The notes under the pieces are model-generated. The model ran no database searches, had not been told where the DNA came from, and worked only from the letters and a program-made list of their open reading frames with translations. DNA of 64,000 bases from Bacillota bacterium (lineage in GTDB: Bacteria; Bacillota; Clostridia; Christensenellales; SZUA-584), in the NCBI GenBank assembly GCA_023410475.1, contig JAEYPS010000006.1, positions 124,001-188,000 of the forward strand. The letters run 5' to 3'. Positions 42,224 to 50,157 of the stretch are shown piece by piece (positions within the stretch are counted from its first letter, which is position 1; each line of letters opens with the position of its first letter). Both the position numbers and the translations under genes were made by a program.

Positions 42224-44988
42224 TATCTCTCTATCTCCTGCATCTCGTACGACTCTATGATGTCGCCTTCCTTGATGTCGTTATAATTTTTAAGCGTTAT
42301 ACCGCATTCATATCCCTGGTTGACTTCCTTGGCGTCGTCCTTAAAACGCTTCAGCGCCGCTATAGAGCCTTCAAATACCACAACGTCGTCACGAAGCAGC
42401 CTTACGGAAGCGCTTCTTACTATCTTTCCGTCTGTAACGTAGCTTCCGGCTATTGTGCCTATCGCCGAAACGTTGAATATCGTTCTTACCTCGGCGTGGC
42501 CTAGCACGACTTCCTTGAACTCGGGCGCAAGCATTCCTTTCATCGCGAGCTGGATGTCCTCTATAGCCTTGTAGATGACTCGGTACGTCCTTATCTCTAC
42601 TTTCTCCTTCTCAGCCTCTACCCTTGCCATGCTGTCGGGACGTACGTTGAAACCTATTATAATGGCGTTCGACGATGTCGCGAGCATTACGTCCATTGCC
42701 TTTATGGCGCCAACGCCTGCGTGGATAACGTTGACTCTTACGTCTTTATTGCTCAACTTCTCAAGCGCCTGCTTAACGGCCTCGACGGAGCCCTGTACGT
42801 CGGCCTTGATTATAATGTTAAGGTCCTGTAAACCCTCCTCGACTCTGCTGAACAGATCGTCAAGCGACACCTTGGAAAGGTTCTTGAGCATGTCGGCCTT
42901 TTGTTTGTCTTTTCTCTCTTCAGCTACCTGTTTCGTCAGTTTATCCTGCTCGACGGCGTGCATGACGTCACCCGCGACAGGAACTTCAGAAAATCCTACC
43001 ACCTCTACCGGCTGCGACGGTAAGGCTTCTTCAACTCTGTTACCCATATCGTCGACCATCGCGCGTACCTTGCCGTAAGCGGTTCCTGCTACTATCATAT
43101 CCGATACCCTAAGCGTACCGTTTTGCACCAGCACGGTGGCGACGGGGCCCCTGCCCTTATCAAGCTTCGCTTCGACTATTGTTCCTTTAGCTAAACGGTT
43201 CGGGTTCGCTTTTAACTCCTGCACCTCGGACAACAGCAATATCATTTCGAGCAGCTGGTCTATGCCTTCCTTTGTTATTGCAGACACAGGAACCATTACC
43301 GTATCTCCGCCCCAGTCTTCCGCGACTAGTCCGTGCTCCGTCAGCTCCTGCATTACTTTGTTCGGGTTTGCGTTCGGCCTGTCTATCTTATTTATCGCGA
43401 CTATAATTGGCACTTTCGCGGCTTTTGCGTGATTTATAGCCTCAACCGTCTGAGGCATGACTCCGTCATCCGCGGCGACCACAAGTATCGCTATGTCCGT
43501 TACCTGAGCGCCTCTTGCACGCATTGCCGTAAACGCCTCGTGACCAGGGGTGTCCAGGAACGTTATATCCTGATCTTTATGATTGATAGTGTACGCGCCG
43601 ATATGCTGCGTTATACCCCCGGCTTCATGCTCGGTGACCCGCGTCTTGCGGATAACGTCAAGCAGCGATGTCTTGCCGTGATCGACATGACCCATTACGG
43701 TAACGATGGGCGGGCGCGGCTTTAAATCCTTATCTTCATCGGCCATATCGCCCTCGCCCAGCACGTCTTCCGCCGTCTTGTCTAGCTTCAGCTCAAGGTT
43801 TATGCCGAACTCAGAGCATATAAGCTGCGCTGTATCATAATCTAACTCAGAGTTTATGGTGGACATCATACCGAGCATCATCAGCTTTTTGAGCAGCTCC
43901 GCTACCGGCTTGCCCGTTTTTTCCGCCAGTGACTTGACGGATATCGTTTCCATATTCATCACAGCCTTGTCTATTACTATAGGAGCTATGGGAACGTAAG
44001 ACGTTTTCGTTTTGCTCCTCTTTTTGCCGCGATATCTTTCGTCGCTTCCGTCAAAAGGCGATTGATCTTTCATAAGCGCTCTTCTTGAGCCCTTAGATTT
44101 ATCGTCCCATTTATGCGTATCTTCACGGTGTTTTTTACCCGCCGTGTTTTTCTTATCCACTTGCACAAAGCCGGACGACCTGATATCCGCTGCGGCTTCA
44201 TCCTTGCCCAAAGGACGCCCCTGCGGATGCTGCCCCGGCCTCATCGGCGGGCGCTGCCCCTGACCTTGAGGACGGCCTTGACCGAACGGGCGCTGATCCT
44301 GTCCCTGAGGACGCCCCTGCCCAAACGGGCGCTGATCCTGTCCCTGAGGACGCTGATCCTGCCCGTAGGGACGCTGCCCCTGAGGACGCTGATCCTGTCC
44401 CTGAGGACGCGGGCCTCTTCCCGCTCCCTGCGGTCGGCTCTGAGGATCATAACCTGTACGGTCGGAACGAGGCGGCCTTTGCTGGCCCTGAGGCTGCTGC
44501 CACTGCTTTTGAGTCTGGAACGGCTGCCAGCCTTGAACGGGGGCGGCAGGCTCCTGCTTTTGTGCCTCAGCTTTTTTATCTTCTTTAACACTGTTTGCGG
44601 ATACTTCGGCTACGGGTTCGCCAACAGCGGCGGCAGGTTCCTGCTTTTCCGCCTGCTTTGGCTTTTTCGTTTTCTTCTCTTCTTCAACGGTCTCGGATGC
44701 CGCTGCCGCCTTTGCTTTTTGCTTCTCAGCCTCGGCCTGCTGCCTCAGCGCTTCTTCAGCGGCTTTTGCCTGCTCGGCAGCCCTTGTCTGCTCTGCCTCT
44801 TCCTGCTGCTGTTTAAGCCTTTTTTCCTCAGCCTCTGCACGAACTATCTTTAAAAGCTCAGCTTCGATGCGCTTTAGCGTGGCCATATGGCTTTGTACGC
44901 TGTTTTGCAGCGTCTCCATCTTAGAAACAGCTTCCTTTGAATTCACTATCAGCTGTTTGTTCAAATCGATTATCCTGAGTTTACTCAT
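42223..44988 (-). CDS. infB: Translation initiation factor IF-2
   Basis: A 921-residue initiation GTPase from ATG 44988 (MSKLRIIDLNKQL), with GGGAG eight bases upstream; it overlaps ylxQ by eight bases. The N-terminal IF2N subdomain is followed by a charged Ala/Glu/Lys/Gln coiled-coil stretch (about 45-145), then a Gly/Gln/Arg/Pro repeat (about 152-262), a second IF2N motif, the G domain with GHVDHGKTSLLD, DTPGHEAF and NKIDRPNA, and domains II to IV. The long low-complexity linker is unusual in composition (see findings). Function and context are standard. Confidence 0.97.
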   Translation of the reverse strand: MSKLRIIDLNKQLIVNSKEAVSKMETLQNSVQSHMATLKRIEAELLKIVRAEAEEKRLKQQQEEAEQTRAAEQAKAAEEALRQQAEAEKQKAKAAAASETVEEEKKTKKPKQAEKQEPAAAVGEPVAEVSANSVKEDKKAEAQKQEPAAPVQGWQPFQTQKQWQQPQGQQRPPRSDRTGYDPQSRPQGAGRGPRPQGQDQRPQGQRPYGQDQRPQGQDQRPFGQGRPQGQDQRPFGQGRPQGQGQRPPMRPGQHPQGRPLGKDEAAADIRSSGFVQVDKKNTAGKKHREDTHKWDDKSKGSRRALMKDQSPFDGSDERYRGKKRSKTKTSYVPIAPIVIDKAVMNMETISVKSLAEKTGKPVAELLKKLMMLGMMSTINSELDYDTAQLICSEFGINLELKLDKTAEDVLGEGDMADEDKDLKPRPPIVTVMGHVDHGKTSLLDVIRKTRVTEHEAGGITQHIGAYTINHKDQDITFLDTPGHEAFTAMRARGAQVTDIAILVVAADDGVMPQTVEAINHAKAAKVPIIVAINKIDRPNANPNKVMQELTEHGLVAEDWGGDTVMVPVSAITKEGIDQLLEMILLLSEVQELKANPNRLAKGTIVEAKLDKGRGPVATVLVQNGTLRVSDMIVAGTAYGKVRAMVDDMGNRVEEALPSQPVEVVGFSEVPVAGDVMHAVEQDKLTKQVAEERKDKQKADMLKNLSKVSLDDLFSRVEEGLQDLNIIIKADVQGSVEAVKQALEKLSNKDVRVNVIHAGVGAIKAMDVMLATSSNAIIIGFNVRPDSMARVEAEKEKVEIRTYRVIYKAIEDIQLAMKGMLAPEFKEVVLGHAEVRTIFNVSAIGTIAGSYVTDGKIVRSASVRLLRDDVVVFEGSIAALKRFKDDAKEVNQGYECGITLKNYNDIKEGDIIESYEMQEIER
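44203..44535 (-). repeat. In-frame Gly/Gln/Arg/Pro repeat within infB
   Basis: Reiterated units such as GQDQRPFGQGRPQ and GQDQRPQ, encoded by imperfect tandem repeats of 12 to 39 bases. They form a flexible, strongly basic linker of about 110 residues in IF-2. Confidence 0.9.
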
Positions 44989-45307
44989 CAATGCTACTCC
45001 CTTGACCACCAATAAATATATTCTTTATCGCATCGGCAAAACCGAAATCAGTTATTCCCAACACCATTATTTCAGGCTTTCCTATTGCTAAGCCCAATTT
45101 ATCATACATGCTAACAGTTAAAACATCAACGTTTTCTTTGCCGCATAAATATTCAAATTTGCGTATGCTGGAGGGCGACATGCCTTCCTGAAGCAGCAGC
45201 AGCCGCACGCTGCCTCTTTTAAGCCCCGACTCGCACGCCGCTGTTCCGACAAGCGTTTTTCCGGCTTTGTGAGCAAGCCCAACGTATGATAAGCTATTTG
45301 AGGCCAC
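44981..45307 (-). CDS. ylxQ: L7Ae/L30e-family RNA-binding protein YlxQ
   Basis: A 108-residue protein of the L7Ae family (SYVGLAHKAGKTLVGTAACESGLKRG). It probably binds kink-turn RNA. GTG 45307 has AAGGGTG upstream and overlaps the end of rnpM by 14 bases. Bacillus has the same ylxR-ylxQ-infB arrangement. The C-terminal half is less conserved; the exact RNA target is unknown. Confidence 0.88.
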   Translation of the reverse strand: MASNSLSYVGLAHKAGKTLVGTAACESGLKRGSVRLLLLQEGMSPSSIRKFEYLCGKENVDVLTVSMYDKLGLAIGKPEIMVLGITDFGFADAIKNIFIGGQGSSIDE

Positions 45308-45566
45308 GGCGCAGTATCACCCTTTTTATAGCGTTATAGGCCTCTTCGCTCATCGGTGTTTCGAGCGATCTGTCAAACGCTTTTATCTTCCTCGCCTTGT
45401 CGAGGCACTCTACGTCAGGGCACAGGTAAGCACCTCTTCCATGGGCTTTGCCCGTCTCGTCGGGCACAAGAGCGTTCTCAGAGGCGACGACGCGAACAAG
45501 CTCTTTTTTTGGCCTGCCCTCTCTGCAGGCTATGCACATTCTGACCGGTACTTTTTTTGTCTTCAA
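45294..45566 (-). CDS. rnpM: YlxR/RnpM family RNA-binding protein
   Basis: A 90-residue protein with the family core VRMCIACREGRPKKELVRVV and GRGAYLCPDVECLDKA. I choose TTG 45566, five bases after GGAGG, over the ATG at 45581 that lacks a ribosome site; the result, MKTKKVPVRMC, matches the usual family N-terminus. Bacillus YlxR (RnpM) has been reported to bind RNase P RNA. It is translated between nusA and ylxQ. Confidence 0.9.
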   Translation of the reverse strand: MKTKKVPVRMCIACREGRPKKELVRVVASENALVPDETGKAHGRGAYLCPDVECLDKARKIKAFDRSLETPMSEEAYNAIKRVILRRGLK

Positions 45567-45589
45567 ACCTGCCTCCGCCATCCGGTAGT

Positions 45590-46732
45590 TTAATTATCGT
45601 TTATATCGTCAAAACTGAAATCGTCATCGTACATACCGCCGTAGCCTTCCTCGTCTTCGCCGTCTATAGACGTTTCTTTGTGTTCGTCAAACAGCGTCTC
45701 TTCTATCTGAGTCTGGCTCTTTATGTCTATCTTCCATCCTGTAAGCTTTGCCGCAAGCCTTGCGTTTTGTCCTTCACGCCCAATAGCGAGCGACAGCTGA
45801 TAATCAGGGACTACGACCTTAGCAGCCTTCTCCGACTCGTTTATCTGCACCATAAGTACCTTCGCCGGGCGCAGGGAATTGGCGATAAACTCAATAGGAT
45901 CGGCGCTCCAGGGGATAACGTCTATCTTCTCGTTGCCTATCTCCGCAACTATCCTGTCTATTCTCGAGCCCTTCTGGCCTACGCACGAGCCGACGGGGTC
46001 TACGTTTTCGTCCTCTGAATATACGGCTATCTTCGTCCTCGAGCCCGCCTCTCTCGCGATGCTCTTTATTTGAACGACGTTCTGCATTATCTCGGGCACT
46101 TCTATTTCAAACAGCCTTTTCAATAGGCCCGGGTGAGTCCTTGATACGACTATCTGCGGCCCCTTAGCCGTCTTTCTAACTTCCATCACATACACTTTTA
46201 AATGGTCGTTTATATTATACCGTTCGCTCGGTATAGACTCGGAGACCGGCATCAATCCTTCCACTCCGTCAAGCTCGAGTAATATTCCGTTTTTATCTAC
46301 GCGGTGTATTACGGCGTTCATAAGCTCGCCCTCGCGCTCAATAAACTTTTCAAATATAACTCCGCGCTCCGCTTCTCTTAAGCGGTGCACGACCACCTGT
46401 TTTGCGGTCTGAGCCGCTATCCTGCCGAACGAACCGGGTGTTACTTCCATCTCGATTGCATCGCCGGGTTCATAAGCTATGTTAATCTTCTGGGCGTCGT
46501 CAAGAGACATCTCTTCCGACTCGTCCGCGACTTCCTCTACTACCGTCTTCTTTGCGAAAACCTTAAACGAACCGTCGTTGCTGTCGACGGATACGCGCAC
46601 ATTTTGAGCCGAACCGTAGTTTTTCTTGTACGCGGAAACAAGAGCGTTCTCAATGGCGTCTATCAACACTTCCTTGTCTATGCCCTTTTCCTTTTCCAAA
46701 GCGTTTATTGCGTTTATAAACTCTGTATTCAT
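45590..46732 (-). CDS. nusA: Transcription termination/antitermination protein NusA
   Basis: A 380-residue NusA of the Gram-positive type: N-terminal polymerase-binding domain, S1 domain (about 130-200, EGELMNAVIHRVDKNGILLELDG), and two KH domains with VGSCVGQKGSRI and LAIGREGQNARLAAKL. The C-terminal acidic repeats of E. coli NusA are absent; a short acidic tail (YGGMYDDDFSFDDIND) takes their place. ATG 46732 follows GGAGG by six bases. Confidence 0.97.
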   Translation of the reverse strand: MNTEFINAINALEKEKGIDKEVLIDAIENALVSAYKKNYGSAQNVRVSVDSNDGSFKVFAKKTVVEEVADESEEMSLDDAQKINIAYEPGDAIEMEVTPGSFGRIAAQTAKQVVVHRLREAERGVIFEKFIEREGELMNAVIHRVDKNGILLELDGVEGLMPVSESIPSERYNINDHLKVYVMEVRKTAKGPQIVVSRTHPGLLKRLFEIEVPEIMQNVVQIKSIAREAGSRTKIAVYSEDENVDPVGSCVGQKGSRIDRIVAEIGNEKIDVIPWSADPIEFIANSLRPAKVLMVQINESEKAAKVVVPDYQLSLAIGREGQNARLAAKLTGWKIDIKSQTQIEETLFDEHKETSIDGEDEEGYGGMYDDDFSFDDINDN

Positions 46733-46744
46733 CAATTACCTCCG

Positions 46745-47212
46745 CTATATATCGACGTGAAGCTTAACCGCGGCCGTTTCCTTGTATAAAAACGCTTGTT
46801 CGCTTCCGTTTATCTCTGCTGTAAATCCCGTTTCGTTACTGGTCTTTAAAAGGCCCGTAAATTCCTTTTTCCCTTCTTTGGAGGCGTAAAGCTTTATATC
46901 TACGCTTTTTCCTGCGTATCGCTCGAAATCCGCAGGCTCTTTAAGCGCCCGGTCGAGGCCCGGCGACGATACGCAAAGATAATACGCGTCTTCGATAGGG
47001 TCTTTTTCATCTATAGCCGGCTCTATGAGCCTGCTTATCGTTTCACAGTCGTCAAGGCCTATGCCGCCTTCTTTGTCGGCGTAAATAATAAGCTCTTTCG
47101 ACCCTCCGACGGTTTTGATCTCCGTTCCCACATACTCGTAGCCTTTGTCTTCTATTATAGGCTTTACTATGTCTTCTATTATCTTTTCGTATTTACTGGC
47201 TATTTCAAACAC
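46745..47212 (-). CDS. rimP: Ribosome maturation factor RimP
   Basis: About 155 residues with YEKIIEDIVKPIIEDKGYEYVGTEI at the N-terminus and YYLCVSSPGLDRALKEPADFERYAGK, both RimP signatures. The start is uncertain: GTG 47212 is the best conventional codon but has no clear ribosome site; ATG 47251 also lacks one; an ATA codon at about 47203 is ideally spaced from a TTTGGAG site. It is the first gene of the nusA-infB operon and has a structured leader with a good promoter. Confidence 0.88.
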   Translation of the reverse strand: MFEIASKYEKIIEDIVKPIIEDKGYEYVGTEIKTVGGSKELIIYADKEGGIGLDDCETISRLIEPAIDEKDPIEDAYYLCVSSPGLDRALKEPADFERYAGKSVDIKLYASKEGKKEFTGLLKTSNETGFTAEINGSEQAFLYKETAAVKLHVDI

Positions 47213-47295
47213 TCCAAACTTACGCAAGCAATGATTCTGACAGTATAGCATTTCCCAAAACTCGTCTTTATCATTTACATGCTGCCCGCATTCTT

Positions 47296-47346
47296 TAGAT
47301 TCAGCAATTGAAAAGAGTGGGACTCACCCACTCTAAACCGAATCTA
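47296..47346 (-). promoter_or_regulatory. Structured leader of the rimP-nusA operon (nested hairpins)
   Basis: On the minus strand, an inner stem AGAGTGGG / CCCACTCT (47314-47334, five-base loop) ending in TCTTTTC resembles a terminator; an outer stem TAGATTC / GAATCTA (47340-47346 with 47296-47302) encloses it. Both lie between the promoter and rimP, so they can attenuate the operon. Control by NusA is inferred by analogy with other bacteria. Confidence 0.6.
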
Positions 47347-47355
47347 GCAATAGGT

Positions 47356-47384
47356 ATGATAGCATAATCTGCATAAAAGTGCAA
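47356..47384 (-). promoter_or_regulatory. SigA-type promoter of the rimP-nusA-infB operon
   Basis: TTGCAC (47379-47384), 17-base spacer, TATCAT (47356-47361). Transcription would begin near 47349, just before the outer stem of the leader. Confidence 0.65.
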
Positions 47385-47400
47385 GCTTTAAGGCAATATT

Positions 47401-48234
47401 TTATGCGGTACTGCCTTTGCCGGTCAGCATTATGAACGCCGCCATAGCCCCGGTCCTGCCCTTATCCCGTCTGTGTGAAAAAAAGAGGCTCTCCTCGTTA
47501 TACGTGCAAAGATCAGCCGCGGTTATATTTACGGAGGGAACTCCTGCGCGGATAATATCGATGATACACGCTTTTGTGATATCGACATGCGCACCGTCAG
47601 CCTTGGTTTCTACGGTCTCTTTTCCGAACTCACTATAAAACATATCCGCGACGTCGCCGCCAACCTGATAGCGCTGTGCGCTTATACACGGGCCAACCGC
47701 CGCAAGTATATCCGAGGGCGCGCATCCCGCACCTATCATCGACGCTACCGCGCGCTCAGCGATATGCGCTGCCGTGCCTTTCCAGCCCGCGTGGCAGACA
47801 GCGGCGCAGCGAAGCTTCGGGTCGTAAAAAAACAGCGGAACGCAGTCGGCATGGAACGATATAAGAGGAAGGCCGGTACAAGTTGTATAAAGCCCGTCGC
47901 AAACCTCGGCGACGCTCTGTTTTGTTATGCCTCGACCCTCGTCCGCAGCTTCGGCCCGGTAAAGCCGCGCGCTGTGAGCGTAATTTATGGCGACGGCTTT
48001 TTTATAATCAAACCCTGCCGCCTGTGCGAATCTTTTGATGTTCTCTGTAAAGTTCTCTTCGCTTCGCTCTCTTTTCCTGCTGAAATTAAGCGTATCGAAC
48101 GGCTTTTCGCTTACGCCGCCGACCCGCGTGGAGAACGCGCATATAACTCCGCCCGCTTTCTCAAACGATGGTATGGTAAGGTATTTTACTCCCAGTTTCT
48201 CATTTATCGCGAATCCCCTGCGAATACCATGCAT
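47401..48234 (-). CDS. pgeF: Multicopper/laccase-domain purine nucleoside phosphorylase (PgeF/YfiH)
   Basis: A 277-residue DUF152 family protein. Conserved metal-binding motifs: NYAHSARLY, SFHADCVPLFFYDP (Cys-His), AVCHAGWKGTA and VGPCISAQRYQVG. Family members have been shown to act as purine nucleoside phosphorylases/adenosine deaminases and, in E. coli, to correct a peptidoglycan precursor. It comes after nrdR with no room for a separate promoter, in the order sigG-ymxH-nrdR-pgeF seen in clostridia. Confidence 0.9.
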   Translation of the reverse strand: MHGIRRGFAINEKLGVKYLTIPSFEKAGGVICAFSTRVGGVSEKPFDTLNFSRKRERSEENFTENIKRFAQAAGFDYKKAVAINYAHSARLYRAEAADEGRGITKQSVAEVCDGLYTTCTGLPLISFHADCVPLFFYDPKLRCAAVCHAGWKGTAAHIAERAVASMIGAGCAPSDILAAVGPCISAQRYQVGGDVADMFYSEFGKETVETKADGAHVDITKACIIDIIRAGVPSVNITAADLCTYNEESLFFSHRRDKGRTGAMAAFIMLTGKGSTA

Positions 48235-48236
48235 GT

Positions 48237-48692
48237 CTACTTTTCTTCCAATAATGTCTGCAGCTCCTTCATGAACGTATCGACGTCCTTAAACTCCTTA
48301 TATACGGAGGCGAAACGCACATACGCAACGTCGTCCAGTTTCTTAAGCCCGGACATGACAAGCTCTCCTATCTCTTTTGTAGAGATCTCCTGCTTTAATG
48401 AGTTGAAGATTGTTTTTTCGATACTGTCTGTAAGCTCGTCTATGCTTTGCATGGGAACCGGGCGCTTTTCACACGCTTTTATTATGCCAATCTTTATCTT
48501 GTCAGAGTCGTACGGAACGCGCTCGCCGTTTTTCTTTACAACTAGCAGCGGAAGGCTGTCAATTTTCTCATAGGTCGTAAAACGTTTTTTGCATGAAAGG
48601 CATTCCCTGCGCCGCCTTATAGAGTTGCCTTCCTCGGTCGGCCTGGAATCCACGACCTTACTTTCCGGATGTCCGCAGTATACACACCTCAT
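48237..48692 (-). CDS. nrdR: Transcriptional repressor NrdR
   Basis: A 151-residue repressor of ribonucleotide reductase genes. The zinc ribbon is C3, C6, C31, C34 (MRCVYCG..., ECLSCKKRFTTYE), followed by an ATP-cone domain (about 47-137) that reads the ATP/dATP ratio. An extended -10 promoter lies at 48726-48734. No nrd genes or NrdR boxes are in this window, so its targets are elsewhere. Confidence 0.97.
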   Translation of the reverse strand: MRCVYCGHPESKVVDSRPTEEGNSIRRRRECLSCKKRFTTYEKIDSLPLLVVKKNGERVPYDSDKIKIGIIKACEKRPVPMQSIDELTDSIEKTIFNSLKQEISTKEIGELVMSGLKKLDDVAYVRFASVYKEFKDVDTFMKELQTLLEEK

Positions 48693-48725
48693 ACGCTACC
48701 CCCAAAACCATTTTTCTTACTGCTT

Positions 48726-48734
48726 ATTATAACA
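48726..48734 (-). promoter_or_regulatory. Extended -10 promoter of nrdR-pgeF
   Basis: TGTTATAAT on the minus strand, with a weak TTGTAA 16 bases upstream; about 35 bases before the nrdR start. Confidence 0.6.
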
Positions 48735-48785
48735 TACAAATCAATTTTTACAATTATCCGCCAAGAAAGACTGTGCTTTTGCAGA

Positions 48786-49046
48786 TCAATCCTGATAATC
48801 AGGCATAAAATTGGAATCGACTTCTACGAGTATAACGTCGTCTCCTATCTTTCTGATGTTTTTCCATGGTATCACCTGGTCTCTTTCGCCTCTGAAAAAG
48901 AACGAAAACTTTGAAGGCCCGGGGACGACAATAGCGCATATCTTTCCGGTACATACGTCCAGCACAAGATCGCAGATGAACCCGAGCCTCGCGCCGTCCA
49001 CTATGTTTACTACTTCCTTTTGTCTGAGCTTACAATACCTTGTCAT
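48786..49046 (-). CDS. ymxH: PRC-barrel sporulation protein of the YlmC/YmxH family
   Basis: An 86-residue beta-barrel protein. ATG 49046 follows GAGGTGG by five bases; an in-frame GTG inside that site is discounted. Signature: KLRQKEVVNIVDGARLGFICDLVLD and VIPWKNIRKIGDDVILVE. Members of this family (YlmC/YmxH) are found in spore formers next to sigG or dapG and appear in sporulation regulons; biochemical role unknown. It follows the sigG terminator, so it has either its own promoter or read-through. Confidence 0.88.
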   Translation of the reverse strand: MTRYCKLRQKEVVNIVDGARLGFICDLVLDVCTGKICAIVVPGPSKFSFFFRGERDQVIPWKNIRKIGDDVILVEVDSNFMPDYQD

Positions 49047-49083
49047 CAAAACCACCTCACATAATAAATAATATGAGAGAGCA

Positions 49084-49112
49084 CAAAAAAAAGACCGCGA
49101 AACGCCGCGGCC
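49084..49112 (-). terminator. Rho-independent terminator of sigG
   Basis: GGCCGCG / CGCGGTC stem of seven pairs (one G-U), six-base loop, then eight T residues on the minus strand, 15 bases past the sigG stop. Confidence 0.9.
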
Positions 49113-49126
49113 TTAATGCTGTATGC

Positions 49127-49900
49127 TCATATGCTCCTTCGTATGTTTTTAAGAGCGTTTTTCTCAAGCCTTGATACCTGTGCCTGGCTGATGCCTATTT
49201 CCTCCGAGACCTCCATCTGCGTCTTGCCCTGATAGAAGCGCATCATGATTATCTTCTTTTCGCGCTCGTTCAATTTCTCTATTGCTTCTTTCAAAGCTAT
49301 ACCGTCGAGCCACGTTTCGTCCGCGCTGCTTTTATCCTGAAGCTGATCCATTACGTATATCGCGTCTGAGCCGTCATGGTAAACAGGCTCATAGAGGGAT
49401 ACTGGGTCTTGAATAGCATCCAGAGCGAATACAACGTCCTCTACGTTCATGCCAAGCTCGTTGGCAATCTTTTCTACGCTTGGATCACTAAAGTTCTTCT
49501 TGGACAGCATGTTGCGTACTTGAAGAGCCTTATATGCAATGTCTCTCAGAGAGCGTGAAACACGTATCGAATTATTATCACGCAGGTATCTTCGAAGCTC
49601 CCCCGTGATCATAGGGACGGCATATGTTGAAAACCTTACTCCAAGCTCGACGTTGAAGTTGTCTATCGCTTTTATAAGCCCTATGCACCCGACTTGAAAA
49701 AGGTCGTCCATGTTTTCGTTTCTGCCCGTAAAACGCTGGATAACGCTCAGCACCAGCCTTAAGTTCCCTCTTATAAACTGCTCTCTTGCAGCCTGGTCTC
49801 CGGCTTTGATCTTCAGCATTATTTCCTTCATCTCTTTGGGTTTCATTACGGGAAGCTTAGACGTGTCGACGCCGCAAATCTCAACCTTATTAACCAGCAT
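49127..49900 (-). CDS. sigG: RNA polymerase sporulation sigma factor SigG
   Basis: A 257-residue sigma-70 family factor for late forespore genes. The N-terminus NKVEICGVDTSKLPVM is diagnostic of SigG; region 2 holds FRQVGCIGLIKAIDNFNV-like sequence (here LFQVGCIGLIKAIDNFNV) and region 4 ends MEVSEEIGISQAQVSRLEKNALKNIRR. The gene is alone between a terminator on each side, with no spoIIGA or sigE upstream. A candidate SigF promoter precedes it. Confidence 0.97.
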   Translation of the reverse strand: MLVNKVEICGVDTSKLPVMKPKEMKEIMLKIKAGDQAAREQFIRGNLRLVLSVIQRFTGRNENMDDLFQVGCIGLIKAIDNFNVELGVRFSTYAVPMITGELRRYLRDNNSIRVSRSLRDIAYKALQVRNMLSKKNFSDPSVEKIANELGMNVEDVVFALDAIQDPVSLYEPVYHDGSDAIYVMDQLQDKSSADETWLDGIALKEAIEKLNEREKKIIMMRFYQGKTQMEVSEEIGISQAQVSRLEKNALKNIRRSI

Positions 49901-49930
49901 GTCATATCTCCTCGGAAGCTTGATATGACT

Positions 49931-49958
49931 AGCTTTGCCATCAGATAGGCTTTTATAC
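49931..49958 (-). promoter_or_regulatory. Candidate SigF promoter of sigG
   Basis: GTATA (49954-49958) and GGCAAAGCT (49931-49939) separated by 14 bases, resembling the SigF pattern (GYATA, about 15 bases, GGnRAnAnT). SigF dependence of sigG is established in B. subtilis. The spacing is one base short, so this is tentative. Confidence 0.4.
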
Positions 49959-49962
49959 TGGC

Positions 49963-49982
49963 AAAAAACGCCCTCCGGGCGT
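49963..49982 (-). terminator. Rho-independent terminator of the ispA operon
   Basis: ACGCCC / GGGCGT with a three-base loop, then TTTTTT on the minus strand. It ends the operon read from spoIIIA/nusB through ispA. The 175 bases between ispA and this hairpin contain nothing else recognisable. Confidence 0.8.
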
Positions 49983-50157
49983 CTCGGCGGGCGTTTGTGC
50001 CGTAATATATACCGTAATAATTTCTGAAAGATTTGATAGCTATGGAGTGTTAAAGCTTAACGTTATATCTTTAGTTATTTATGAAGAAATTTTATTATTT
50101 TTTTTAGAAGTCCCTTGGCCGCCCGTATATTGGGGGATGGTCGGGCTCCGCTTTATA

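Noticed and set aside
44203..44535. Short repeats that could suggest a CRISPR array
   Set aside because: The repeats are imperfect, variable in length, in frame within infB and without unique spacers; no cas genes are nearby.
47587..48573. 328-codon plus-strand open frame opposite pgeF and nrdR
   Set aside because: Crosses two conserved genes and looks like an antisense artefact of codon bias.
49983..50157. Possible small RNA or gene in the ispA-sigG gap
   Set aside because: No open frame with a ribosome site, no convincing promoter and only the ispA terminator were found.
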